A DNA stretch of 9,550 bases from Rhodanobacteraceae bacterium (GTDB taxonomy: Bacteria; Pseudomonadota; Gammaproteobacteria; Xanthomonadales; Rhodanobacteraceae): assembly GCA_025928735.1 (NCBI GenBank), contig JAICIW010000057.1:1-9550 (forward strand), in the 5' to 3' direction. The notes beneath the pieces are model-generated. The model ran no database searches, was not told the DNA's origin, and saw only the letters and a list, made by a program, of their open reading frames with translations. Position numbers and translations under genes: made by a program. Of this stretch, positions 1-7,032 are shown one piece after another (the first letter of the stretch is position 1; every line of letters starts with the position of its first letter).

Positions 1-2639
1 GACATGTCCGCCAGCCCGATGTCGGCGACGAGCACGTCGAAATCGTTGCGCGCGGCAAGCCGCAGCGCTTCCGAGCCGTCGGCGGCCAGCAGCGTCCTGA
101 AGCCCCTGGCCTGCAGCAACTCGCCGAGGGCGTCGCGCACCATGTCCTCGTCTTCGCACAGCAGCACGGTCCGAGAGAGCGCACGCACCGGCGTCGACAC
201 GCCGTCCCGTGACAACTTCGCGATGGTGGCCTGCGTCTGGTTCGCCAGTACGTGGCGCAGTTTGCGCGCCAGCGCCTCACGACTGTACGGCTTGCTCAGG
301 AGCTCCACACCTTCGTCGAGCCGGCCGTGGTGGATGATGGCGTTCTGGGTATAACCCGACGTGTACAGCACCGCCAGGTTCGGCAGCCGGTCGCGCGCCT
401 TGCGCGCCAGTTCGGGGCTCTTGAGCGGGCCCGGCATCACCACGTCGGTGAACAGCAGGTCGATCGGGACGCCGCTCTCGACGATGGTCAGCGCCGCCTT
501 GGCATCGCGCGCCTTCAGCACCGCGTAGCCAAGATCCGCCAGCGTCGTCACCGCGAGTTCGCGGACTGCGTCGTCGTCCTCGACCACCAGCACGGTTTCG
601 GTGCCGCCGCGGATCGGCCGGCCCTCGTCGGAAACCAGCAGGTCTTCGGACTGGTTCGAGCGCGGCAGGTACAGCTTGAAAGTCGTGCCGTGCCCGACTT
701 CGCTGTAAACCTTGATGTGCCCCGACGACTGCTTGACGAAGCCGTACACCATGGAAAGTCCGAGCCCCGTCCCCCGGCCTTCCGCCTTGGTGGTGAAGAA
801 GGGTTCGAAAATCTTCTCGACCAGTTCCGGCGCCATCCCGCAACCGGTGTCGGTGACCGCCAGCATCACGTACTGGCCCGCGCTGACATCGGCGTGCCCG
901 ATCGCGTAATCCTGATCCAGGAACGCGTTGCCGACCTCGATCGTCAGCCGGCCCTCACCATCCATTGCGTCGCGCGCGTTGATCGCGAGGTTCAGCAGCG
1001 CACTCTCGATATTGCTGCGATCCACCAGCGTGTTCCACAAGCCGCCCGCCACCAGCGTCTCCAGTTCGATGCCTTCGCCCAGCGCACGGCGCAGCATGTC
1101 GCCCATGTCGCGCACCAGCCGCCCGATGTTGATGACCGTGGGCGAAAGCGGCAGGCGCCGTCCACAGGCGAGCAACTGTGCCGCCAGCTTGGAACCCTGC
1201 CGCACGCCTTCCAGCGCGTTGCCGATGCGCCGTTCCGCCGACGGTTCCTGGCCGAACTGCTCGGCCAGCAGGTGCAGATTGCCACCGATCACCTGCAGGA
1301 TGTTGTTGAAGTCGTGCGCGATGCCGCCGGTGAGCGTGCCGATCGCCTCCATCTTCTGCGCGCGGTGCAGGGCGTCCTCGGCGGCCCCGCGGCGCGCGAT
1401 TTCCCTCTGGACGATCGCTTCGAATTCCACGACATTGGACTGCAGCGTCTCGCGCGCGCGCACCATGTCGTCGATGTCGGTGGTGGTGCCGAACCATTCG
1501 GTGACGTTGCCGTCTTCGTCGCGGATCGGCGTGCCGCGGGCCTTGAACCAGCGGTAGTTGCCATCCGCGCCGCGCAGCCGGTAATCCACGTCGTAGAGAT
1601 GCTTCTGCTCGACCGCGTCGCGCCACTGCGCGGCGGCGCGTTCGCGATCGTCCGGGTGCACGGCATCCAGCCATCCGCTGCCCATGTGCGCGCCCAGGTC
1701 CATGCCCGTGTAGGCCTGCCACTGCGGGTTGTAATAACGCGCGCTGCCATCCGGACGCGTGGTCCAGATGAGTTGCGGCAGGGTTTCGATCAACGTGCGA
1801 TAGCGGTACTCGCTCGCACGCAGCGCGCTGGCGATCCGGTGGCGATCGGTGATGTCGCGGATGGTGACCGACACGCACAGCGGTTCGCCGTTTTCGTGCA
1901 CGGGTGCGGTATTCACCTGCGCCCAGATCGTACCGGGCGCGAACGCGAGCTTCAGTTCGCGCGCGCTGACGGCGTTGCGTTCCAGCGTCAGGCACACGAG
2001 ATCGAGGATCGTCGCCGCGGTCGCCGCGGGAAACACGCGGCACACGTGCCGCCCGACCGCCGACTGCGCCGGCACGCCGCAGATGCGCTCCGCCGTGGCG
2101 TTCCAGGCCGCGACTTCGCCGTGCGGCGAGATGGCCACGAACGCCTGCGGCGCCTGCGCCAGCAGCGTCGCAAGGTAACGTTCGGAACGCTCCAGTTGAC
2201 GCTGGCGCTGGTACTCGGGTTCCGCCTCGTCGACGCCGGGCGCACGGCTCAATTGCTGGTTGATTTCCCGGCGCAGCACGTCCAGTTGCCGGCGCCGGAT
2301 CGAGGCGCTCGCGGCCTTGTGCAGCACCGTCGCCATCGACTCGGGCGACGCCGAGGTCGCGACGATCCACGCCGAAGCGAGCCCCGGCACGAACGAAATC
2401 TGCGCGCGCAGGCGTTCGGCTTCCGGATCGGGCGCGCGCAGCACGATCTGTGTATCCGGCAGTTCGCTGTGGACATCGCTGGCCGACGTCAACGCGGCCG
2501 GCTCGTGGACCGCGCATACCAGCACGTCCGCGTGCGCGGGATCGTCCACCAGCACCATGTCCGCTTCGGATACCGCGATGGCCGCGCGCAATGCCTGCTC
2601 CGTCGAGCCGTCGCCGAGGTTCGCGATGGCAAACGTCAC
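1..2639 (-). CDS. Hybrid sensor histidine kinase, PAS-PAS-HisKA-HATPase-REC-REC (partial, runs off the left edge)
   Basis: This is a signalling kinase that should autophosphorylate on His and pass phosphate to attached receivers. About 879 residues are visible. Residues 1-115 form an alpha/beta region resembling a degenerate receiver. PAS 1 lies at about 150-275 and PAS 2 at about 278-392 (YYNPQWQAYTG, later WFGTTTDI). The H-box is GGIAHDFNNIL with His442. The N-box is NLAINARDAM (Asn554), G1 is DTGCGM (Asp597), the F-box is EPFFTTK and G2 is GRGTGLGLS. Receiver 1 starts at about 681 (VLVVEDDD) with phospho-acceptor Asp732. Receiver 2 starts at about 824 (VLLCEDED) with Asp873 and is cut by the window edge. 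No transmembrane segment is seen, so the protein is probably cytoplasmic. The chosen GTG start at 2639 has an AGGT about 7 bases upstream and lies 8 bases after the previous stop. An in-frame ATG at 2687 has GGAGG only 1 base away and would overlap the upstream gene. The partner regulator and signal are unknown. Confidence 0.94.
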   Translation of the reverse strand, partial: MTFAIANLGDGSTEQALRAAIAVSEADMVLVDDPAHADVLVCAVHEPAALTSASDVHSELPDTQIVLRAPDPEAERLRAQISFVPGLASAWIVATSASPESMATVLHKAASASIRRRQLDVLRREINQQLSRAPGVDEAEPEYQRQRQLERSERYLATLLAQAPQAFVAISPHGEVAAWNATAERICGVPAQSAVGRHVCRVFPAATAATILDLVCLTLERNAVSARELKLAFAPGTIWAQVNTAPVHENGEPLCVSVTIRDITDRHRIASALRASEYRYRTLIETLPQLIWTTRPDGSARYYNPQWQAYTGMDLGAHMGSGWLDAVHPDDRERAAAQWRDAVEQKHLYDVDYRLRGADGNYRWFKARGTPIRDEDGNVTEWFGTTTDIDDMVRARETLQSNVVEFEAIVQREIARRGAAEDALHRAQKMEAIGTLTGGIAHDFNNILQVIGGNLHLLAEQFGQEPSAERRIGNALEGVRQGSKLAAQLLACGRRLPLSPTVINIGRLVRDMGDMLRRALGEGIELETLVAGGLWNTLVDRSNIESALLNLAINARDAMDGEGRLTIEVGNAFLDQDYAIGHADVSAGQYVMLAVTDTGCGMAPELVEKIFEPFFTTKAEGRGTGLGLSMVYGFVKQSSGHIKVYSEVGHGTTFKLYLPRSNQSEDLLVSDEGRPIRGGTETVLVVEDDDAVRELAVTTLADLGYAVLKARDAKAALTIVESGVPIDLLFTDVVMPGPLKSPELARKARDRLPNLAVLYTSGYTQNAIIHHGRLDEGVELLSKPYSREALARKLRHVLANQTQATIAKLSRDGVSTPVRALSRTVLLCEDEDMVRDALGELLQARGFRTLLAADGSEALRLAARNDFDVLVADIGLADM

Positions 2640-2647
2640 GTGGGCAC

Positions 2648-3811
2648 CTACAGCAGCGGCAGGCCGAGCAGCGAACGGCCCAGCCATGCCTCCACGAGAT
2701 GGGTGGTGGGACTCATCACCTGCGCCGCACGCGCGTCGCGATGCATCCGCGCGACCGCGCTGTTTTCGCCGTAGCCGCGGCCGCCCAAAAGCGCCATGGC
2801 GGTGTCGGTGACCTGGTTGCAGGTTTTCGCCACCTTGGCCTTGGCGGCCAGCAACGCCTGCGTCGCGCCCGGACTGCCCGCATCGGCGAGGCGCGCCGCA
2901 TGATGGGCGAGGCGCCGTGTGGCTTCCACTTCGGTCCATGCGCCCGCCACATCGTGCCACAGCACGGGCTGCGTACTCAGTGTTTCGCCGGTGTGCTGGT
3001 GTTCGCGCGTCTTCAGATGCTCGATCGCGAGTTCCAGCGACGCGGCCGCGAGCCCGAGGTACACGCCCGCCATCGCGATCAGAAAATGCGGCAACACGAT
3101 TTCGAACGTGTACCAGATCTGGTCGCCCCTGGCGCCCAGCAGGTTCATGGCGGGCACGCGCACGTGTTCAAGGTGCAGCGTGCGCGAACTGTTGCCGCGC
3201 ATGCCGTAGCCGTGCCAAGCCTCGCCCCAGCGCAAGCCCTCCGACTTGCCCTCCACCAGCACGAGCGTGAAGCTGCCGGGATCGTTCTCGGCGCCGGGCG
3301 AGGTCAACGACACCACGTACGAATCGGCATGGCCGCCACTGGTCACGAAACCCTTGACGCCGCTCAGCACGAACTCGTCTTCGTCGGCGCGGAAATGCGA
3401 ACGCGGCAGATAAAAATGGGAACCCGTGCCGGGTTCGCTCAGCGCCAGCGACATGATGTGCTCGCCGCGTGCGATCGGCTGCAAATAGCGCGACTCGTGT
3501 TCCGGCGTCGCCTTGGCGACCAGCGCCTGGGTCGCCACGCAATGCATGCCGTAGCACATCGCGGTGGACCCGCAATGGCGCGCGAGCTCTTCGCAGATCA
3601 TCGACAGCGCCAGCATGCCCTGCCCGTGGCCGCCCAACCGCTTGGGCACGTGCAGGCCAAGCAGGCCGGCTTTCGCCAGCGCCTGCATGTTCTCCGCAGG
3701 CCATTGCGCGTTTGCATCCACGCTCGCTGCGTTGGCGTCCAGCACTTCGGCGCCAACCCGACGCGCCGTGCTGCCAAGCTGAGACAGGTCGTCCGCAACC
3801 GCCATATCCAT
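2648..3811 (-). CDS. Acyl-CoA dehydrogenase-family flavoprotein
   Basis: The 387-residue length is normal for acyl-CoA dehydrogenases, FAD enzymes that oxidise acyl-CoA at the alpha-beta bond. Family signatures are present: a helical N-terminal part (about 1-118), the beta-domain stretch SLALSEPGTGS (121-131) with GVKGFVTSGGHAD (151-163), and the C-terminal helical domain with DTAMALLGGRGYGE (336-349) and MHRDARAAQVMSPTTHL. The usual YEGT segment carrying the catalytic Glu of medium-chain enzymes is replaced by VMSPTTH. By eye, the alternative Glu used by isovaleryl-CoA dehydrogenase aligns with His242. Chemistry may therefore differ from simple dehydrogenation, as in related monooxygenase-like members. 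ATG 3811 is preferred (GGGG 3 bases upstream; the protein then begins like the family). The frame also stays open to a GTG at 3895. The kinase gene follows after 8 bases, so the two are probably co-transcribed. Confidence 0.9.
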   Translation of the reverse strand: MDMAVADDLSQLGSTARRVGAEVLDANAASVDANAQWPAENMQALAKAGLLGLHVPKRLGGHGQGMLALSMICEELARHCGSTAMCYGMHCVATQALVAKATPEHESRYLQPIARGEHIMSLALSEPGTGSHFYLPRSHFRADEDEFVLSGVKGFVTSGGHADSYVVSLTSPGAENDPGSFTLVLVEGKSEGLRWGEAWHGYGMRGNSSRTLHLEHVRVPAMNLLGARGDQIWYTFEIVLPHFLIAMAGVYLGLAAASLELAIEHLKTREHQHTGETLSTQPVLWHDVAGAWTEVEATRRLAHHAARLADAGSPGATQALLAAKAKVAKTCNQVTDTAMALLGGRGYGENSAVARMHRDARAAQVMSPTTHLVEAWLGRSLLGLPLL

Positions 3812-3830
3812 CTGCCCCGGTGCTGTCGTT

Positions 3831-3852
3831 GAGGTCTCGCCCGCAAGACCTC
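3831..3852. promoter_or_regulatory. Inverted repeat in the leader of the acyl-CoA dehydrogenase gene
   Basis: GAGGTCT and AGACCTC form a perfect 7-bp inverted repeat around an 8-base spacer, in the 86-base gap between the exporter gene and the flavoprotein start at 3811. On the minus strand a TATATT (3869-3874) lies just upstream and could be a -10 element, but no convincing -35 sequence accompanies it. The repeat could be an operator or an mRNA hairpin. If translation began at the GTG at 3895 it would be coding. Only the repeat itself is seen; its function is inferred. Confidence 0.35.
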
Positions 3853-3897
3853 TCCCCGTGCCGGGCCAATATATCGCAATTGGGTGTCGCGGCACCC

Positions 3898-4533
3898 CTA
3901 CAGCGAACGCCAGCCTTCGAACCCGGTGAACAGCGCGACGCCGATCAGCACCACCCCGACCACGCGCGCGGTGACCATGCCCGCGTCAGGCCGCCGCACC
4001 AGCCAACCGCGTGCCTGCGCGGCGGCGAGCGCAAGGCCGCCGTAAACCGCCAGCTGGGTGATCGCGATGATCAGCCACAGCACCAGCGATTGCGACCATA
4101 GCGGTCCGTACTCCGCGTGCAGGAATTGCGGAAACACGGCCAGCATGAAGAGGCAAGCCTTGGGATTCATCAGGCATGTCAGCGCGCCGCGGCGGAAAGT
4201 GACCCAGGCCGATGCCGCGCCGCCTTGCGTCTGGATGCCGAAGGCGGAATCGGCGCGCAGTAGCGAAATGCCGATCCACGCGATGTACAACGCGCCAGCC
4301 AACAGCAAAGCGTTGAACGCGATGGGCATCACCTTCAACAACACGCCGATGCCGAGCGTGGTCATCGCCACGTGGCACGCGGCGCCAGCCACCACGCCCG
4401 CGACCGCCGCCATGCCGTGCCGGCGTCCCGCGGTGAGCGAACTGCCCATCACGAACGCCATGTCGAGACCCGGCAACACGATGATACCGAACACCAGCGC
4501 AGCGAACAGCAGCAAGTCGGCCGCGTGGCTCAT
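3898..4533 (-). CDS. LysE/RhtB-family exporter (amino-acid or metabolite efflux)
   Basis: A 211-residue inner-membrane protein with the length and hydrophobic pattern of the LysE/RhtB translocators, which export amino acids and related small molecules. The N-terminal helix leads into PGLDMAFVMGSSLTAGRRHG (21-40), matching the family's PGP-x-x ... GRR-x-G signature, although Leu replaces the second Pro. FRRGALTCLMNPKACLFMLAVFP (113-135) matches the conserved central FRRG...NPK motif. About six membrane segments are visible. The ATG at 4533 overlaps the stop of the upstream NIPSNAP gene (ATGA) and has no strong ribosome-binding site of its own, so translation is probably coupled. The substrate cannot be told from sequence. 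Confidence 0.93.
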   Translation of the reverse strand: MSHAADLLLFAALVFGIIVLPGLDMAFVMGSSLTAGRRHGMAAVAGVVAGAACHVAMTTLGIGVLLKVMPIAFNALLLAGALYIAWIGISLLRADSAFGIQTQGGAASAWVTFRRGALTCLMNPKACLFMLAVFPQFLHAEYGPLWSQSLVLWLIIAITQLAVYGGLALAAAQARGWLVRRPDAGMVTARVVGVVLIGVALFTGFEGWRSL

Positions 4534-5375
4534 GGATTCGCATCCGATGCCGGCCACCAGCGCAGGCGCGAACGCGGCGTCGGATCCAGTACCAGTCGCT
4601 CCGGCGTTCTGCGCAGCATGCCGGTGGCTTCGAGCGAGTGTTCGACCTGCGATGCCAGCGCCTCGAAATCCTTCAGCGCCGCATCGTCTTCGACGACGCC
4701 CAGCCACACCAGAAACGGTCCGTCGGTGCGAACGGGCAATTGCGGAAAGTTGTTCGGCACATCCAGTGTCACCAGCACGCCTGCCGGATGTACTTTTGCG
4801 CCCTCGTAGCGCTTGAACGCGGTCTGCGCGCGTTCGGTGAACGTGGCTTCATCGCCCTTCTTCACCGCAAAAATCTGCGCCACCGCCACGCCGCGTGCAC
4901 CTTGCGGTTCGTCCACCGGATCCACGGCCGGCAACACCGGAACTTCCGTCTGCGGCGTCAGCGGGCGCAGCAACAATACGTTGTCGCTCGCGCCCGGGAA
5001 CAACGCGTTGACCTTGGTGCGGTGCTCGCGCCACACCGGTCCGTAGTAGAACGCCGCGTCCGCGATCGGGCGCGCGTCGATGTCGTGGTAGCCGCGTAGC
5101 CAGACGAACTTCGTGGGCGCGGCGCGATCCTCGAACTGCCCGAACACCATGCAGTCCAGTTGTTCGAACGCTTCCGGAAAATACGCGTCGAAATACCGCA
5201 CGAAGCGATCACGCTGGCCGGGCGCGATGTCGTAGCGGCGCAGCTCGACCACCTGGTAATTGTCCAGATGCGCGACGCTTTCCAGCGTGGCGCGCCCGTC
5301 GGTGTTTGCGTGTGCGACGGTGATGAACGTACTCAAGCAGAGGACTCCGGACAGCAGGATTGCAAGACGAGGCAT
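4530..5375 (-). CDS. Secreted NIPSNAP-family protein
   Basis: The 281-residue product begins with a signal peptide (MPRLAILLSGVLCLSTFITVAHA, cleavage near residue 23), so it is probably periplasmic. Residues about 38-138 form a NIPSNAP-type domain, a ferredoxin-like alpha/beta barrel fold. It contains YQVVELRRYDIAPGQRDRFVRYF, FGQFED and FVWLRGYHD, followed by the aromatic segment FYYGPVWREHR. Residues about 160-262 look like a second, more diverged copy (VAVAQIFAVKKGDEATF, FLVWLGVVEDD), giving the usual tandem layout. No enzymatic activity is established for this family in bacteria. The start at 5375 has GGAG six bases upstream and yields a clean signal peptide. The frame stays open to 5537, but the extension is Arg-rich and not protein-like. 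It is the first gene of the leftward cluster and is coupled to the exporter gene. Confidence 0.88.
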   Translation of the reverse strand: MPRLAILLSGVLCLSTFITVAHANTDGRATLESVAHLDNYQVVELRRYDIAPGQRDRFVRYFDAYFPEAFEQLDCMVFGQFEDRAAPTKFVWLRGYHDIDARPIADAAFYYGPVWREHRTKVNALFPGASDNVLLLRPLTPQTEVPVLPAVDPVDEPQGARGVAVAQIFAVKKGDEATFTERAQTAFKRYEGAKVHPAGVLVTLDVPNNFPQLPVRTDGPFLVWLGVVEDDAALKDFEALASQVEHSLEATGMLRRTPERLVLDPTPRSRLRWWPASDANP

Positions 5376-5508
5376 GGCGATCTCCGGGTTGATTGAAGGG
5401 CCTAGCGACGCGTGCATCGAGGCAAGGCGGAATCGCGGTCGTGGCCGAAGCGTTCGCCGCGACCAATCCGATCGCCACGTACAAAAGGGTTTGCTTGAAC
5501 GCGCGCAT
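5376..5508 (-). pseudogene. Possible gene remnant or small signal-peptide ORF upstream of the NIPSNAP gene
   Basis: An ATG at 5508, preceded by GGGGGG with a 5-base spacer, opens a frame whose first 22 residues (MRAFKQTLLYVAIGLVAANASA) look like a Sec signal peptide. About 20 of the first 24 codons end in G or C, as in real genes here. After about codon 25 this bias fades and the frame runs out of phase into the NIPSNAP gene, stopping at 5209. This fits the 5' end of a secreted-protein gene truncated by deletion. It could also be a short leader ORF translated ahead of the NIPSNAP gene. I do not recognise the protein. Confidence 0.3.
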
Positions 5509-5545
5509 GTCGACCCCCCGGAACGAATTTCGTGCACACGCTAAA

Positions 5546-5578
5546 CCCGAATCAGGGCGATTCACGTCCTGATTCGGG
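5546..5578. promoter_or_regulatory. Perfect 11-bp inverted repeat, candidate operator of the WYL regulator
   Basis: CCCGAATCAGG (5546-5556) and CCTGATTCGGG (5568-5578) are perfect inverted copies separated by 11 bases. Equivalent positions in the two arms are 22 bases apart, about two helical turns, as expected for a dimeric or tetrameric regulator binding one face of the DNA. The site lies in the divergent region between the NIPSNAP gene and the WYL regulator and ends 14 bases before the regulator's ATG. Autoregulation and control of the divergent cluster are inferred. The repeat itself is directly visible. Confidence 0.7.
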
Positions 5579-5579
5579 C

Positions 5580-5585
5580 TAGACT
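5580..5585 (+). promoter_or_regulatory. Candidate -10 element of the WYL regulator gene
   Basis: TAGACT matches TATAAT at four of six positions and starts two bases after the inverted repeat. Its spacing to the ATG at 5593 would put the transcription start at or next to the A of the start codon. No ribosome-binding site is visible before this ATG, which agrees with a leaderless message. A -35 element would fall inside the inverted repeat and is not recognisable. Confidence 0.35.
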
Positions 5586-5592
5586 GGCCCGC

Positions 5593-6552
5593 ATGCCCCA
5601 CCCCACCTCGCGCGTGCTGGCCGTGCTGGAGCTGCTGCAAAGCCGCGGCCGCATCAGCGGGCCCGAACTTGCGCAGCGGATCAACGTCGACGTGCGCACC
5701 TTGCGGCGCTACATCGTGCTGCTGGAAGAACTCGGCATTCCCATCACGACCGAGCGCGGCCGGCGTGGCGCGTACATGCTGGTGGCGGGATTCAAGCTGC
5801 CGCCGATGATGTTCACCACCGGCGAAGCCCTGTCACTTTCATTGGGCTTGCTGGCCGCGCGCAATCTCGGGCTGCACGCGAGCGAGCCCGCGTTGGCGAG
5901 CGCGCAGGCCAAGCTGGAACGAGTGACGCCCGACGCGATGAAGCGCCGCTTGCGCGCGATCGAGGCCACGGTTTCGATCGAATCGGGCGGGCTGCCGGCC
6001 GTGCATGCCAACGCCACGGCCCTGATGCTGCTGACGCACGCAGCGCACGCGGCGGAACGCGTGCACATGCATTACCGCTCCGCGCAGGGCGAAGAAAGCG
6101 AACGCGACTTCGATGCCTACGGCCTCGGCTTCCGGGGTGGCGCATGGTATGCGGTCGGCTACTGCCACCTGCGCCACGGCGTGCGCGGATTCCGCGTCGA
6201 CCGGATCATCGAAGTGCAACCGCGGGATGCACGATTCAAACGGCCCGGGGATTTCAACGTGCTCGAGTGGTTGAACCGCAGCATCGCGACGCTGCCGCGT
6301 GCGCATCGCGTGGAGGTGTTGTTGCACACCGATCTCGCCAAGGCGCGCGATGCATTTTCTCCGGCGATCGGCTTGTTCGAAACGTCAGCCGATGGCGTGC
6401 TGCTGCGCGTACGCACCGATGACCTGGCGTGGTTCGCACGGCAGCTTGCGCGCGTACCGTTCGATTTCGATATCCGCACGCCGCAAGGGCTGCGCAAGGA
6501 AGTGCTGGCGCACGCGGCGCGGCTGCAGAAACTCGCGGCGATCGAGCATTGA
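5593..6552 (+). CDS. YafY-like transcriptional regulator with HTH and WYL domains
   Basis: This 319-residue protein has the standard layout of WYL regulators. A winged helix-turn-helix (about 5-58) contains RGRISGPELAQRINVDVRTLRRYIVLLEELGIPI, with GRRGAYML as the wing. The WYL domain (about 145-212) contains YGLGFRGGAWYAVGY...GFRVDRI, where the namesake motif reads WYA. A C-terminal WCX-like region lies at about 235-312. WYL domains usually sense a ligand, often nucleic acid or a nucleotide, and control the DNA binding of the HTH. The regulator is divergent from the NIPSNAP-exporter genes, and a perfect inverted repeat sits immediately upstream, so it probably regulates itself and perhaps that cluster. 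The ATG at 5593 gives the family's normal N-terminus without a ribosome-binding site. Confidence 0.94.
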   Translation: MPHPTSRVLAVLELLQSRGRISGPELAQRINVDVRTLRRYIVLLEELGIPITTERGRRGAYMLVAGFKLPPMMFTTGEALSLSLGLLAARNLGLHASEPALASAQAKLERVTPDAMKRRLRAIEATVSIESGGLPAVHANATALMLLTHAAHAAERVHMHYRSAQGEESERDFDAYGLGFRGGAWYAVGYCHLRHGVRGFRVDRIIEVQPRDARFKRPGDFNVLEWLNRSIATLPRAHRVEVLLHTDLAKARDAFSPAIGLFETSADGVLLRVRTDDLAWFARQLARVPFDFDIRTPQGLRKEVLAHAARLQKLAAIEH

Positions 6553-6568
6553 CACAGCGCTTGCCGTT

Positions 6569-6597
6569 GATTGGCCTGCACCCGCGCCGGGCCGATC
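6569..6597. terminator. Inverted repeat between convergent genes, possible bidirectional terminator
   Basis: GATTGGCC and GGCCGATC pair over 8 bases with one G-U wobble, around a GC-rich loop, in the 47-base gap between the converging WYL regulator and MAPEG genes. There is no T-run on either side, so it is not a classical intrinsic terminator. The call rests on the stem and its location. Confidence 0.3.
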
Positions 6598-6599
6598 GC

Positions 6600-6998
6600 T
6601 CACGCCAAGCCGGCCGCGACGAAGAAACCCAACACGCAAGCGAGGCTGATGAACTGCGCGGCAGAGCGCAATGCAGCTTTGTTCGCCAGGTAAAACGCCA
6701 CATAAGCTGCACGAGCAACGACCCAAACTACCGCCAAAACATCGACTGCATTGTGTGGAGCGTGCACCAGGTGGGCGATGATGACAGCCGCCGCGAAGCC
6801 CGGCAGCGACTCGAAGGAATTGAGCTGCGCGGCCCATGCGCGCTTCGCCACGCCCTGGATGCGACGCGGAAACTCACGAGGATCATGGTTGTCGCGCAGT
6901 CGCCGACCATCCGGCCCTCGCCCTCTGTTCCGGGCGATCCCGAAGCAAACGTAAGGCAACAAAACCGCGATCAGCACACACCACAAGGCGATGGTCAT
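6600..6998 (-). CDS. MAPEG-family membrane protein
   Basis: A 132-residue integral membrane protein with four hydrophobic segments (about 3-22, 63-80, 85-105, 114-131), the size and layout of bacterial MAPEG proteins. The family includes microsomal glutathione transferases and eicosanoid-synthesis enzymes. The conserved stretch RAWAAQLNSFESLPGF (53-68) matches the family's R-A-x-x-A-x-x-N-x-x-E-x-L-P signature, with Glu63 in the position linked to glutathione binding. VVARAAYVAFY (93-103) corresponds to the later R-x-x-Y region. Activity in this bacterium is unknown. The ATG at 6998 has AAGG four bases upstream. The gene lies 34 bases after the secreted DUF1579-like gene on the same strand and is probably in one operon with it. 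Confidence 0.88.
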   Translation of the reverse strand: MTIALWCVLIAVLLPYVCFGIARNRGRGPDGRRLRDNHDPREFPRRIQGVAKRAWAAQLNSFESLPGFAAAVIIAHLVHAPHNAVDVLAVVWVVARAAYVAFYLANKAALRSAAQFISLACVLGFFVAAGLA

Positions 6999-7032
6999 TT
7001 TACCTTCCAGCCTCCAGAGCTGCGCACGGGCT

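Noticed and set aside
955..2517. Minus-strand open frame of 520 codons in a different frame from the kinase
   Set aside because: It is an out-of-frame shadow, Arg-rich with no motifs. The true kinase frame is open through the whole region and contains H, N, G and receiver motifs.
2640..2687. ATG at 2687 as the kinase start
   Set aside because: Its GGAGG is only one base from the ATG, and the added residues are Ala/Pro/Gly-rich and would overlap the upstream gene. It is kept as an alternative but not preferred over the GTG at 2639.
252..2774. Very long open frame on the plus strand, 840 codons
   Set aside because: It is the antisense shadow of the histidine kinase. The product is rich in Arg, His and Gln with no domain, while the opposite strand shows every kinase and receiver motif in order. 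GC-rich genes often leave such open antisense frames.
2450..3832. 460-codon plus-strand open frame opposite the flavoprotein gene
   Set aside because: It is an antisense shadow with Arg/His-rich, domain-free translation. The minus strand encodes a recognisable acyl-CoA dehydrogenase fold.
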